Source: Pedobacter sp. BAL39
GTDB lineage: Bacteria; Bacteroidota; Bacteroidia; Sphingobacteriales; Sphingobacteriaceae
Length of the DNA: 64,000 bases
Assembly (NCBI RefSeq): GCF_000170795.1
Contig: NZ_ABCM01000006.1
Coordinates: 124,001-188,000 of the forward strand
Reading direction: 5' to 3'
Position 1 is the stretch's first letter. Every line of letters begins with the position of its first letter. Positions 36,512 through 46,450 of this stretch are shown here, in pieces. Position numbers and translations under genes: made by a program. The notes beneath the pieces are model-generated. The model was not told where the DNA came from, did no database searches, and saw only the letters and a list, made by a program, of their open reading frames with translations.

Positions 36512-38128
36512 ATGACTAAGTATATTTTTGTTACGGGCGGTGTTACTTCCTCATTAGGTAAGGGCATCATCTCCGCTTCATTAGCCAAATTATTACAAGC
36601 TAGAGGTTACAGTGTAGCCATCCAAAAATTCGACCCCTATATCAATATAGATCCGGGAACATTGAATCCTTATGAACATGGCGAATGTTATGTCACAGAA
36701 GATGGAGCAGAAACAGATCTTGACCTTGGTCATTACGAACGCTTTCTAAACGTACCTACTTCACAGGCCAACAACATCACTACCGGCCGCATCTATCAGA
36801 ATGTCATCAACAAGGAAAGACAGGGTGAGTACCTTGGAAAAACCGTTCAGGTGGTCCCTCACATTACAGATGAAATCAAACGCAACATGCGTATCCTTGG
36901 TGATTCAGGCAAGTTCGACATCGTCATCACTGAGCTCGGTGGTACTGTGGGCGACATTGAGTCTCTGCCTTTCATCGAGGCGGTACGTCAGTTTAAATGG
37001 GAAGAAGGAACAAGCAATGCCATCGTCATTCACCTGACCCTCATCCCTTACCTTGCTGCTGCCGGAGAACTGAAAACAAAACCAACACAACACTCCGTAA
37101 AAGCATTACTGGAGTATGGCATCCAACCGGACATTCTCGTGTGTCGTACTGAACGCCCGATCAATCAGGACATCCGTAAAAAAATAGCCTTGTTCTGTAA
37201 CGTAAACATCAATGCAGTAATCGAATCTGCGGATGCATCTACCATATATGATGTGCCTTTGCTGATGATGAAAGAGCAACTGGACAAAACTGTACTGACA
37301 AAACTGAAACTGGCCCATAAGAATGAGCCTGATATGGAAAGCTGGAAAGACTTCCTTGGCCGACTGAAGAACCCTACTGCAGAAGTTAAAATTGGTCTTG
37401 TTGGGAAGTATGTTGAACTTCCTGATGCTTATAAATCAATCATTGAATCTTTTGTACATGCAGGCGCTAAAAATGAATGTAAAGTAAAGGTGGAATACAT
37501 CCACTCTGAAGGTATCTACCCTGATAACGCAAAAGAGAAACTTGCGCATCTTGACGGCGTGCTGGTAGCTCCGGGATTCGGAAGCCGCGGTATTGAAGGA
37601 AAAATTGATACCATCAAATATGTAAGAGAGCAGGAAGTGCCTTTCTTTGGGATTTGCCTGGGTATGCAGTGTGCTGTTATTGAGTTCGGAAGAAATGTAC
37701 TTGGTCTGCAGGATGCCAATACCACTGAAATCAATGAGGAAACCGGACACGCGGTGATCAATATGATGGAAGATCAGAAGAAAGTAACCAATAAAGGTGG
37801 CACGATGCGCCTGGGATCTTATCCTTGCGACCTTAAAAAAGGTACGAAAGCTTATGCTGCTTATGGAAAAGCACACATCACGGAACGCCACAGACATCGT
37901 TATGAGTTCAATAACGCCTATCTGAAACAATATGAAGATGCAGGAATGATTGCTTCAGGATTAAATCCGGAAAGTAATCTGGTGGAAATTGTAGAATTGA
38001 AAAATCATCCTTTCTTTGTTGGCGGCCAGTTTCACCCTGAATTAAAATCAACAGTTGCGAATCCTCACCCACTTTTTGTTAAATTTGTCGCCGCCGCGAT
38101 GGACTTTGCAAAAAAGAAAACAAAATAA
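36512..38128 (+). CDS. pyrG: CTP synthase
   Basis: Enzyme of 538 residues converting UTP to CTP with glutamine as nitrogen donor. The N-terminal synthetase domain begins [17 protein letters not shown] and contains [18 protein letters not shown]. The C-terminal glutaminase domain has nucleophile Cys382 in GICLGMQ and the His/Glu pair in GQFHPE. Length and motifs are canonical. yidC follows after 20 bases in the same direction. Confidence 0.97.
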   Translation: MTKYIFVTGGVTSSLGKGIISASLAKLLQARGYSVAIQKFDPYINIDPGTLNPYEHGECYVTEDGAETDLDLGHYERFLNVPTSQANNITTGRIYQNVINKERQGEYLGKTVQVVPHITDEIKRNMRILGDSGKFDIVITELGGTVGDIESLPFIEAVRQFKWEEGTSNAIVIHLTLIPYLAAAGELKTKPTQHSVKALLEYGIQPDILVCRTERPINQDIRKKIALFCNVNINAVIESADASTIYDVPLLMMKEQLDKTVLTKLKLAHKNEPDMESWKDFLGRLKNPTAEVKIGLVGKYVELPDAYKSIIESFVHAGAKNECKVKVEYIHSEGIYPDNAKEKLAHLDGVLVAPGFGSRGIEGKIDTIKYVREQEVPFFGICLGMQCAVIEFGRNVLGLQDANTTEINEETGHAVINMMEDQKKVTNKGGTMRLGSYPCDLKKGTKAYAAYGKAHITERHRHRYEFNNAYLKQYEDAGMIASGLNPESNLVEIVELKNHPFFVGGQFHPELKSTVANPHPLFVKFVAAAMDFAKKKTK

Positions 38129-38148
38129 TACGCGTTTAAATAATTATA

Positions 38149-39945
38149 ATGGATAGAAATACGTTTACAGGACTTTTCCTGATCATGATCGTTTTGGCTG
38201 GTTCCTTTTATTTTTTTAGTCCCAGTCAGACTGAAATCAATAAAGAAAAGGAAAGGATTGCCGCTGATTCTCTAAAGAAAACCACAAAGGCAGTCACGCC
38301 TGCTGCTACTGCTCCTACCGTTCCTGCGGTAGATTCTGCAGCATTAAAAGGACCATTTGGTGGAAACATCACTGGCACCGCTCAGACTACAGTGCTTGAA
38401 AATGAGCAATTGAAACTGACACTGACCAACAAAGGCGGAAGGATCCTTTCTGTAGTGGTAAAAGATCAGAAGACTTATGAAGGTAAACCGGTAGTCCTCT
38501 TCGATGGGGACCAAAACAAATTTGGGTTGAACCTGAACATCGGTGGAAAATTGGTCAATACCAATGACCTTTATTTTACCCCGACAAACAACGGAAATTC
38601 CGTAACCATGCGCGCTACTTATCTGGGCAACCAATATGTAGAGTATGTGTACGACCTGCAGGCCAAAAGCAACAACGTTGGCTTCAAGATCAACCTGAAC
38701 GGAATGAACCAGGTAATCCAGAACAATGCCATTAACCTGAACTGGGAAACGGTACTGCTGGAACAGGAAAAATCAGGCAAAAAGGAAAAGGAACATGCTG
38801 CTCCTTATTATAAATACGTAAATGAAAGCCCTGATCACCTCAGCATTGCAAAGGACGAGAAAGAAGATCTTAAGGAAGGTAAAATTGAATGGTTCTCTTT
38901 CAAACAACAGTTCTTCTCTGCAGTACTACTCCCTAAAGAGGCTTTTGAAAAAGGAGACCTTGAAGTAAAAGTAAGTACCCAACCGGGACAGATCAAATGG
39001 TATGCGGCCAATATGGAGCTGAAATTCAACCAGCTGGCGTCCCAGTCTTATGCTATGGACTTCTATTTCGGAACCAACAAATTCTCTTCTTTGAAGGATC
39101 AGGGACATGAAATTGAAAAACTGGTAGACATGGGCTACTGGCCACTAAAATATATCAACAGATTTGTGGTATTGCCTGTATTCAAGTTCCTGGAAGGTTT
39201 CGGATGGAACTATGGCCTCATCATCCTGGTGCTGACCATCATGCTTAAAGTAGCCATGTCACCGTTAACTTACAAGTCGTATACCTCAATGGCTAAAATG
39301 AGAATTCTCAAACCGGAAATGGACGAGATCAAAGCCAAAGTAGGGGAAGACAACCCAACCCTGCTGCAACAGGAATACCTCAAACTATATAAACAAGTTG
39401 GTGTAAATCCTCTGGGAGGTTGTTTGCCAATGCTGCTGCAGCTGCCTTTTGTAATGGCTTTCTTCTTCTTCTTTCCGAACTTGTTCGAGCTGAGAGGGGA
39501 AAGTTTCCTTTGGATGAAAGACCTCTCCACTTATGATGACTTCATCAAATTTGGTTTCACACTTCCGTTTATCGGAGACCACCTGAGTTTGATGTGCGTA
39601 TTGATGACCATCTCTACCCTCATCTATACTTATTTCAATAACCAGATTTCAGGCGCTACAGGCCAGATGAAATACATCGGATACATCATGCCAATCGTAT
39701 TCCTTGGTGTATTAAACAGCTACCCTTCAGGTTTGAACTATTATTATTTCCTGGCGAACATGCTGACTTTCGCGCAACAGTTCCTGATCAAATCTATGGT
39801 TGATGATGAAAAGATCCACCGTACGCTACAGGAAAACAAAACCAAACCTGCTGAGCAGAAAAAGAAATCAAAATTTCAGACCAGGTTAGATGACTATATG
39901 CGTCAGCAACAAAAAACACAGATCCAATCTAAAAAAGGAAAATAA
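38149..39945 (+). CDS. yidC: Membrane protein insertase YidC
   Basis: Inner-membrane insertase/chaperone of 598 residues. An N-terminal signal-anchor (about 5-24) precedes a large periplasmic beta domain (about 60-345) and the conserved five-helix core, with YNYGL-like WNYGLIILVLTIMLK and NPLGGCLPMLLQLPFVMAFF. The tail is basic and Gln/Lys-rich, as expected for ribosome contact. It is probably co-transcribed with pyrG and closed by a strong terminator. Confidence 0.96.
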   Translation: MDRNTFTGLFLIMIVLAGSFYFFSPSQTEINKEKERIAADSLKKTTKAVTPAATAPTVPAVDSAALKGPFGGNITGTAQTTVLENEQLKLTLTNKGGRILSVVVKDQKTYEGKPVVLFDGDQNKFGLNLNIGGKLVNTNDLYFTPTNNGNSVTMRATYLGNQYVEYVYDLQAKSNNVGFKINLNGMNQVIQNNAINLNWETVLLEQEKSGKKEKEHAAPYYKYVNESPDHLSIAKDEKEDLKEGKIEWFSFKQQFFSAVLLPKEAFEKGDLEVKVSTQPGQIKWYAANMELKFNQLASQSYAMDFYFGTNKFSSLKDQGHEIEKLVDMGYWPLKYINRFVVLPVFKFLEGFGWNYGLIILVLTIMLKVAMSPLTYKSYTSMAKMRILKPEMDEIKAKVGEDNPTLLQQEYLKLYKQVGVNPLGGCLPMLLQLPFVMAFFFFFPNLFELRGESFLWMKDLSTYDDFIKFGFTLPFIGDHLSLMCVLMTISTLIYTYFNNQISGATGQMKYIGYIMPIVFLGVLNSYPSGLNYYYFLANMLTFAQQFLIKSMVDDEKIHRTLQENKTKPAEQKKKSKFQTRLDDYMRQQQKTQIQSKKGK

Positions 39946-39970
39946 TCTGCTTTTCAAAGCATAACCCTGA

Positions 39971-40005
39971 AAGGCCTGCCTCATGAACATGAGGCGGGCC
40001 TTTTG
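39971..40005 (+). terminator. Rho-independent terminator after yidC
   Basis: Arms 39971-39985 and 39988-40002 pair over 15 bases with one mismatch and are followed by TTTT. It lies 25 bases after the yidC stop. Confidence 0.85.
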
Positions 40006-40128
40006 ACTTTAATACACTTCTCAATGCGGGCTATTTACTATTCAAATTGTAAAAATTTGGTTCTATTCGTGATTATCTGTTAAAAAATTCTAATTTTTAG
40101 ATGATTGTTTCAAAATGACCCAGATATC

Positions 40129-42972
40129 ATGTATAAAAACTTTACCCTAGTTTTAATTTTCCTCAGCAGTTTCAGCTTTGCACAGAAAAAACCCCTGGAC
40201 CATAGTGTCTACGACAGCTGGGAGTCCATATTATCCAAACAGCTATCCAATAATGGAATTTGGGCGATGTATGGCATTACACAGCAGGAAGGTGATGCAA
40301 CACTGTACATGAACAACCAGCAGACCAACGCGTCCTTAAAAGCAGCCCGTGGCTTCAACGGATCTTTCAGCAATGATAGCAGGTACGCCGTTTTTATGAT
40401 CAAACCATTTTTTAAAGACACACGACTGGCCCGGATAAAAAAGAAAAAGGTAGAGGAGATGACCAGAGATAGTTTGGGGATCGCCAACCTTGCTAACCTG
40501 ACCATCATCAAAATCCCAAGGGTTAAGTCGTTCCGCATGCCGGAAAAGGGAACTGGTATATTGGCTTATCAACTTGAAAAACCTCTTGATACAGCCAGGA
40601 AAAAGAACCCATCCTCCGCATCAGAGCCAACAAAAGACAACCTTGATTTTTTTGCCGATGATGAAAAAAGCAACACCAAAAAAGAGGAAGGAACTGACCT
40701 CATTGTCAGAAACCTACTCACTGGTACTGAACAGACCTTTAAATATGTGAAAGACTATGCCTTTAGCAAGAATGGAAAACAGCTGGTATTTGCCACTCTG
40801 GCTCCTAAAAAAGACAGCACAGCACGGGTAGGTGTCTTTGTGCTCAACACAGAAAAAGGTACCCTGAAAAACCTCGTTAAAGGAAAGGGAAATTTCAGGA
40901 ACTTCGTTTTTGATGAGGAAAGTGAATACCTCGCTTTCCTCGGAGAACAGGATCCTGAAAAACAGGAAGTCAAAAACTATAACATCTATTACAATTCCCT
41001 TTCATTAGACACCGCCCAGGTTCTGGTGGACAACAGCATTCCGGGTATGCCTGCAAAATGGTCGGTCAGCGGTGATGGCAAACTGATGTTCAGCAAGGAT
41101 AGCCGTAAATTATTTTTTGGGATCGCCCCGCTCAAACAAGCAAAGGATACCACCCTAGTAGATTTCGAACATGCGAAACTGGACATCTGGGGTTATAAAG
41201 ATGACTACCTGCAACCGATGCAATTGAAAAATGCAGAAAAAGAATCTCAAAGATCTTACCTCACGGTGATTGACATCTTCAATGGTAATCCCAAAATCGT
41301 TCCGCTTACTGATCTGAAAACGCCCGATGCAGCATTGATCAGCGAAGGAAATGCTGACCATGTACTGGCATCCACTGACTTTGGCAACCGTGTGCAGTTA
41401 CAATGGACGGTAAGCGCCATACGCGACTATTATCTGGTCAACACACAAACCGGTCAGCGTAAGAAGATCATCTCTGCGCTCTCGGGCTCCGCCAGCGCCT
41501 CCCCTGATGGAAAATATGTCATTTATTTTAATGAACAGACCGGTCTTTACCATACCTATCAGATAGAAACCGGAAAAATCAGCACACTCAATGAAGGTTT
41601 TCAAGTATCACTTGTTGATGAAGAAAACGATGTGCCGGCAGCTCCGGACGCCTATGGTATCGCAGGATGGACAAAAGATGATAAATCGGTACTGATCTAT
41701 GACCGCTACGACATCTGGTCGTTCTCTCCTGATGGAAAAACAACAGCGCAGAACGTCACAGGTGGTTATGGCCGACAAAACAAGATTACCTTCCGCTATG
41801 TACAGCTGGATGAGGAACAACGTTTTCTGGAAAGGAATGAACATGTATGGCTGACCGCTTTTAATAACGTCAGCAAGGAAAACGGTTTCTATAAGAAAAA
41901 TATTGGCGATCAAAAAGCTCCGGAACTGGTGGTCATGGGTAAATTCAAATACTCGACACTCATCAAAGCTAAAGATGAGGACGCTTATGTATATGATAAA
42001 GGAAACTATCAGCTCTCGCCAAACGTGTATGTGTCCAAAGACCTGAAGTCGGAAACAAAATTGAGCAACACCAACCTTCAGCAGCAGAATTACAACTGGG
42101 GTACTGCAGAACTGGTAACCTGGACGACACCTAAAGGTTTCAAATCTGATGGTATCCTCTATAAACCTGAGAACTTCGACCCCTTAAAGAAATACCCTAT
42201 GATCGTTTACTTCTATGAGAAGCTTTCTGAAGGGCTATACAGCTATCAACCTCCCGCGCCTACACCATCCAGGCTAAACATTCCTTTTTTTGTTAGCAAT
42301 GGTTACCTGGTATTCGCACCAGACATCAGCTATGAAAAAGGCTACCCTGGCCGCTCTGCTGAGGAGTTTATCAATTCGGGTGTTGAAGCGCTCAAGAAAA
42401 ATAGCTGGGTTGACGGCACGAAAATCGGTATACAAGGACAAAGCTGGGGCGGATACCAGGTGGCACACCTGATCACCAGAACAAACATGTATGCCGCAGC
42501 ATGGTCGGGTGCGCCCGTCGTTAACATGACTTCCGCCTACGGTGGCATGCGCTGGGAAAGTGGTATGAACAGACAATTTCAATATGAAAGAACACAAAGC
42601 CGCATCGGGGCCACACTTTGGGAAAAACCGGAACTATATATCGAAAACTCCCCATTATTCTCTTTGCCAAAGGTGAACACACCTGTAGTAATCATGGCCA
42701 ACGACGCCGATGGTGCTGTGCCATGGTACCAGGGCATTGAGATGTTCACAGGGCTGCGACGCCTCGGGAAACCTGTATGGTTGTTAAACTATAACAATGA
42801 AGCTCATAACCTGATCCTGCGCCAGAACAGGAAAGATATCCAGATCCGCGAACAGCAATTTTTTGATTATTACCTGAAGGGGGCAAAAGCACCTGCATGG
42901 ATGACATCTGGTATTCCGGCAACTGAAAAAGGTAAAACATGGGGATTTGATTTGACAGATGAAAAACCTTAA
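40129..42972 (+). CDS. S9 family serine peptidase (prolyl oligopeptidase-like)
   Basis: Exported peptidase of 947 residues from the ATG at 40129, which gives a signal peptide ending SFAQ; the longer frame starts at a TTG. A large propeller region is followed by a C-terminal alpha/beta-hydrolase domain with Ser772 in GQSWGGY, Asp in ANDADGAVPW and His in NNEAHN. It is larger than DPP IV and has an acidic insertion (about 160-190), as in the long Bacteroidota acylaminoacyl/prolyl-type peptidases. Its last codons overlap the M14 gene by 14 bases. Confidence 0.9.
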   Translation: MYKNFTLVLIFLSSFSFAQKKPLDHSVYDSWESILSKQLSNNGIWAMYGITQQEGDATLYMNNQQTNASLKAARGFNGSFSNDSRYAVFMIKPFFKDTRLARIKKKKVEEMTRDSLGIANLANLTIIKIPRVKSFRMPEKGTGILAYQLEKPLDTARKKNPSSASEPTKDNLDFFADDEKSNTKKEEGTDLIVRNLLTGTEQTFKYVKDYAFSKNGKQLVFATLAPKKDSTARVGVFVLNTEKGTLKNLVKGKGNFRNFVFDEESEYLAFLGEQDPEKQEVKNYNIYYNSLSLDTAQVLVDNSIPGMPAKWSVSGDGKLMFSKDSRKLFFGIAPLKQAKDTTLVDFEHAKLDIWGYKDDYLQPMQLKNAEKESQRSYLTVIDIFNGNPKIVPLTDLKTPDAALISEGNADHVLASTDFGNRVQLQWTVSAIRDYYLVNTQTGQRKKIISALSGSASASPDGKYVIYFNEQTGLYHTYQIETGKISTLNEGFQVSLVDEENDVPAAPDAYGIAGWTKDDKSVLIYDRYDIWSFSPDGKTTAQNVTGGYGRQNKITFRYVQLDEEQRFLERNEHVWLTAFNNVSKENGFYKKNIGDQKAPELVVMGKFKYSTLIKAKDEDAYVYDKGNYQLSPNVYVSKDLKSETKLSNTNLQQQNYNWGTAELVTWTTPKGFKSDGILYKPENFDPLKKYPMIVYFYEKLSEGLYSYQPPAPTPSRLNIPFFVSNGYLVFAPDISYEKGYPGRSAEEFINSGVEALKKNSWVDGTKIGIQGQSWGGYQVAHLITRTNMYAAAWSGAPVVNMTSAYGGMRWESGMNRQFQYERTQSRIGATLWEKPELYIENSPLFSLPKVNTPVVIMANDADGAVPWYQGIEMFTGLRRLGKPVWLLNYNNEAHNLILRQNRKDIQIREQQFFDYYLKGAKAPAWMTSGIPATEKGKTWGFDLTDEKP

Positions 42973-44149
42973 TACTTCTTCATTAACGACGGACTTCCCT
43001 TTTTTCAAGGCCGCAGCAGTGACAGATAGATTCTTCAAACATCATGAACTGCTACTGTTTATGGAGAAACTACCTGCGGAATTTGACCGCCGAATTGTGG
43101 GTTATTCAGAAGAAAACCGCAGTATATCGCTCATCAGCTGGGGCAAAGGTCCTGTAAAGGTTTTTCTATGGAGCCAGATGCATGGCGATGAGGCAACAGG
43201 AACAATGGCGCTGCTAGACCTGATGAATTTCCTCCAGCAGCAATCTTATCAGGAGGAAATCAGCTACCTGGACAGTCATTGTACGCTGTACCTGATGCCA
43301 ATGGTCAACCCAGATGGTGCTGAGCGCTTCAGCAGACGAAATGCACTCCAGATAGACCTAAATCGGGACTTCATCAAAACAGTCGCAAAAGAATCGGAGG
43401 TTTTAAAAAAAACTGCCTCGCAGCTTCAGCCGGACTATGGATTCAATCTCCATGATCAGAACACACTCTGGAGCGTTGAAAATACAAATGCTCAGCTTGA
43501 CGGTCCCTTACCGGCTGCCTTGTCTCTACTGGCACCAGCATATGACAAACAGATCTCCCTAAACAACACCAGAACAAAAGCTACACAAGTGATTGCGGAA
43601 ATCTATCGGTCCCTGTCTCCTCTCCTGCCCGGTCAGATTGGACGTTTTGACGATGAGTTTGAACCCCGTTCTTTCGGTGATAATTTTCAAGCTTCCGGCA
43701 TCGCCACCATCCTGCTGGAAGCCGGTGGTTACAAAGATGATCAAGAGAAACAAGAACTCCGCAGATTCTACTTTCTCGCCATTGCTATGGGATTGCAGTC
43801 CATTGCCACACACTCTTTTCAAACCATACCGCTAAAGGATTATTTCAGTATTCCCCCAAATACCAAACAGATTTTTCATATCCTCATCAAAGACCTGCAA
43901 ATCAACGGCAGGACAGTGAGCATCGGAATGAATTATAGGGAATATCCTGTACTTGCGAAAAAAAACACTGAAAGAATCTATTTCGTTGATGATATCGGCG
44001 ACCTGGACCTTTGGTCGGGCTATCAAATACATGATTCTCCATCACTAAATGTCTTGGGAACGCCTAAATTTGAGGAGGCTGCTGATTTTGATCTTTTCGA
44101 CGGGACACAGTTAATATTATCGTTTAAAAAAGGGATATTAGCAGTCTGA
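42959..44149 (+). CDS. M14 family zinc carboxypeptidase
   Basis: Metallopeptidase of 396 residues without a signal peptide, so probably cytoplasmic. Zinc ligands are in QMHGDE (HxxE) and NLHDQN, substrate-binding residues in NPDGAERFSRRNALQIDLNRD, and the catalytic Glu in LLEAGGY. It is closer in style to MpaA/succinylglutamate desuccinylase-type M14 proteins than to digestive carboxypeptidases. The start overlaps the upstream S9 peptidase by 14 bases, showing coupling. The substrate may be a peptide or a murein-derived peptide. Confidence 0.88.
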   Translation: MKNLNTSSLTTDFPFFKAAAVTDRFFKHHELLLFMEKLPAEFDRRIVGYSEENRSISLISWGKGPVKVFLWSQMHGDEATGTMALLDLMNFLQQQSYQEEISYLDSHCTLYLMPMVNPDGAERFSRRNALQIDLNRDFIKTVAKESEVLKKTASQLQPDYGFNLHDQNTLWSVENTNAQLDGPLPAALSLLAPAYDKQISLNNTRTKATQVIAEIYRSLSPLLPGQIGRFDDEFEPRSFGDNFQASGIATILLEAGGYKDDQEKQELRRFYFLAIAMGLQSIATHSFQTIPLKDYFSIPPNTKQIFHILIKDLQINGRTVSIGMNYREYPVLAKKNTERIYFVDDIGDLDLWSGYQIHDSPSLNVLGTPKFEEAADFDLFDGTQLILSFKKGILAV

Positions 44150-44180
44150 CACTAATCAAGGTTAACCCGAAAATCAATCC

Positions 44181-45452
44181 ATGGCATTAAGCAGAATCTG
44201 GTCCGCATTCATCATCATTGCAATAGTGGTGGCAAGTATCAAATGTTTCTTTTTCGGGCAGAGTGATATTTTCAACTGGATGGTCATTGGAAAAGCAGAT
44301 GATGCGGGTAATCCGTTAAAGGTAGATGGCATCATTGAAACCTGCTGGACGGCGGTAAACATCTGTCTGAAGCTCGTCGGCATCATGGCCCTTTTTATGG
44401 GTTTTATGAGCATTGCTGAAAAAGCCGGTGGCATCAGGTTATTGTCCAGGATCATCGGTCCTTTCTTTTCAAAACTTTTTCCCGAAGTTCCTAAAGGACA
44501 TCCCGCAACGGGCCATATGGTCATGAACTTTTCTGCCAACCTGCTGGGGCTCGACAATGCGGCCACTCCTTTTGGACTGAAAGCCATGGAAAGCCTGCAG
44601 GAACTCAACCCCAATAAAGACACTGCATCGAATGCACAGATAATGTTCCTGTGCCTTCATGCCTCCGGACTTACGTTAATACCAGTAAGCATCATCGCAG
44701 TGAGGGCTTCTCTAAATTCCGCAAATCCTACAGACATCTTCATCCCCTGCATGATTGCGACCTTTGTAGCAACCATGGCTGCCATGTTTATTGTTTCCTT
44801 CAAACAGAAAATCAACGTTTTCCAACCAGTAATCCTCGTCTGGGTACTGAGCATCTCTGCCATAATCGCAGCCCTGGTCTTTTACCTCACGCATTTACAG
44901 GTTGCTGAACTGCAGTCTTTCTCGGGAATTCTCAGCAATGGACTGCTGCTCTTGATCTTTTTTCTGATCGTACTGGGAGGACTTTATAAAAACATTAATG
45001 TGTACGAATCTTTTGTTGAAGGTGCCAAAGGAGGATTCGATACTGCCATCAGGATCATCCCCTATCTTGTGGGCATGCTCGTGGCCATCAGTCTCCTGCG
45101 TACCAGCGGCACATTTGACATCATCATCGATGCCATGAAGCAGGTATGTACTTTTCTTGGTGCCGATTCAAGGTTTATAGACGGAATCCCTACAGCACTC
45201 ATTAAACCACTGAGTGGAAGCGGCGCCAGAGGAATGATGATAGATACCATGACGACCCATGGAGCAGACTCATTTGCAGGTAGACTTTCCAGTATACTTC
45301 AGGGATCTTCAGACACTACATTTTACGTCATTGCAGTTTACTTTGGAGCAGTGAGCATAAAAAATACCAGATATGCAGTAGGTGCAATGCTGCTGGCAGA
45401 CCTTGTGGGCATCTGCACCGCAATTGGCCTGTGTTACTTGTTCTTCGGATAG
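44181..45452 (+). CDS. Fused SpmA/SpmB-like nucleoside-recognition (Gate domain) membrane protein
   Basis: Polytopic membrane protein of 423 residues made of two Gate-type halves. The first (about 1-200) resembles SpmA, with NFSANLLGLDNAATPFGLKA. The second (about 250-423) resembles SpmB, with GAKGGFDTAIRIIPYLVGML and LIKPLSGSGARG. In spore-formers the halves are two proteins with an undefined role in spore-core dehydration. Here they are one chain in a non-sporulating lineage. It lies 31 bases after the M14 gene, so it is likely the third gene of this operon and could be a transporter for its products. Confidence 0.88.
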   Translation: MALSRIWSAFIIIAIVVASIKCFFFGQSDIFNWMVIGKADDAGNPLKVDGIIETCWTAVNICLKLVGIMALFMGFMSIAEKAGGIRLLSRIIGPFFSKLFPEVPKGHPATGHMVMNFSANLLGLDNAATPFGLKAMESLQELNPNKDTASNAQIMFLCLHASGLTLIPVSIIAVRASLNSANPTDIFIPCMIATFVATMAAMFIVSFKQKINVFQPVILVWVLSISAIIAALVFYLTHLQVAELQSFSGILSNGLLLLIFFLIVLGGLYKNINVYESFVEGAKGGFDTAIRIIPYLVGMLVAISLLRTSGTFDIIIDAMKQVCTFLGADSRFIDGIPTALIKPLSGSGARGMMIDTMTTHGADSFAGRLSSILQGSSDTTFYVIAVYFGAVSIKNTRYAVGAMLLADLVGICTAIGLCYLFFG

Positions 45453-45496
45453 TGATCAATACACCACCTGGAGTTAAACATCTGATATGTTTTTAG

Positions 45497-45745
45497 TTAT
45501 ACCAGATTTTCAGCAGATTTACTTGACGACAATTTGTTGATGATCTGGTCAAGTATTCCCGGTTCAACTCCTGTATATCTTGAAGAATGCCAGGTACTAT
45601 TGGCATCCAGCCATACACAGAAAGAATGATATCCGTCTAAAATCACGGCATAGGTTTCATGAAAATCATCCTGAATCCGCATACAGAAGCCACTTACCGG
45701 TTTGCCTTGAACGTTTAAGTGGAAGTTGAGATAGCTACTAAGCAT
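45497..45745 (-). CDS. Hypothetical protein, 82 residues
   Basis: Short soluble protein with well-mixed composition and no shadowing gene on the other strand: MLSSYLNFHLNVQGKPVSGF, then IQDDFHETYAVILDGYHSFC. It looks like a single alpha/beta domain with a C-terminal helix (ILDQIINKLSSSK). It stands alone between convergent SpmAB and the divergent OsmC gene. I do not recognise it. Confidence 0.65.
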   Translation of the reverse strand: MLSSYLNFHLNVQGKPVSGFCMRIQDDFHETYAVILDGYHSFCVWLDANSTWHSSRYTGVEPGILDQIINKLSSSKSAENLV

Positions 45746-45895
45746 AATTTATATCAGGTTAGGTCTGGATGTAACAAATATCATTTTAAAATGTTTAACC
45801 TGCTTTAAGGTACAATTATATTATTGTAAAGGAACTTATACGAATAAGGCCTTTGCAGTCCTTTTACTTTACCTTATCTTCAAACATAAATTAAA

Positions 45896-46303
45896 ATGAG
45901 CATGTCAACTAAACAAATAACAGCAATTACAGAGCTGGACAGATCACATTATAGGACCAAAATCTATGCAGACGGACATTTTATCTATGCGGACGAACCT
46001 GAGGAACTGGGGGGCAGCAATGAGGGGATGGCGCCAGGGGCATTGTTACTGGCCAGTCTTGGCAGTTGCACGGCCATAACCATCAGAATGTATGCCGACC
46101 GGAAACAGCTAAAACTGGAACACATTAAAATAGAGCTGGCGATCTGTCCTGAAGAGGAAATGAATAAAGAAACAACCATCACCAGAAAAATCCACCTGAC
46201 CGGCACACTCACGGGCGCAGAACAGGAACGCTTGATGCAAATTGCAGACAAGTGCCCCATCCACAAATTATTGAGCAACCCAATAAGAATACAGACTTTC
46301 TGA
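45896..46303 (+). CDS. OsmC family peroxiredoxin-like protein
   Basis: Protein of 135 residues of the OsmC/Ohr superfamily, which reduces organic or fatty-acid hydroperoxides. The first redox Cys lies in ASLGSCTAITIRMYA and the second in DKCPIHKLL, so the active pair is intact. Two ATG codons (45896 and 45902) are possible starts. Monocistronic and divergent from the small orphan gene. YhfA-like members of this length are close in pattern. Confidence 0.9.
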   Translation: MSMSTKQITAITELDRSHYRTKIYADGHFIYADEPEELGGSNEGMAPGALLLASLGSCTAITIRMYADRKQLKLEHIKIELAICPEEEMNKETTITRKIHLTGTLTGAEQERLMQIADKCPIHKLLSNPIRIQTF

Positions 46304-46450
46304 TTCGGCTTGCTAAAAAATAGATTGACTTACCATTTATTGAATAAGAACCTGATTTAGTGTTGTTTAAATTTAATTATTTGATTTAGCTTGAGTTTAT
46401 ACTAATTTTATTAGCATATTTACAGAAATAATCATTTTGTTTTCAATTTC

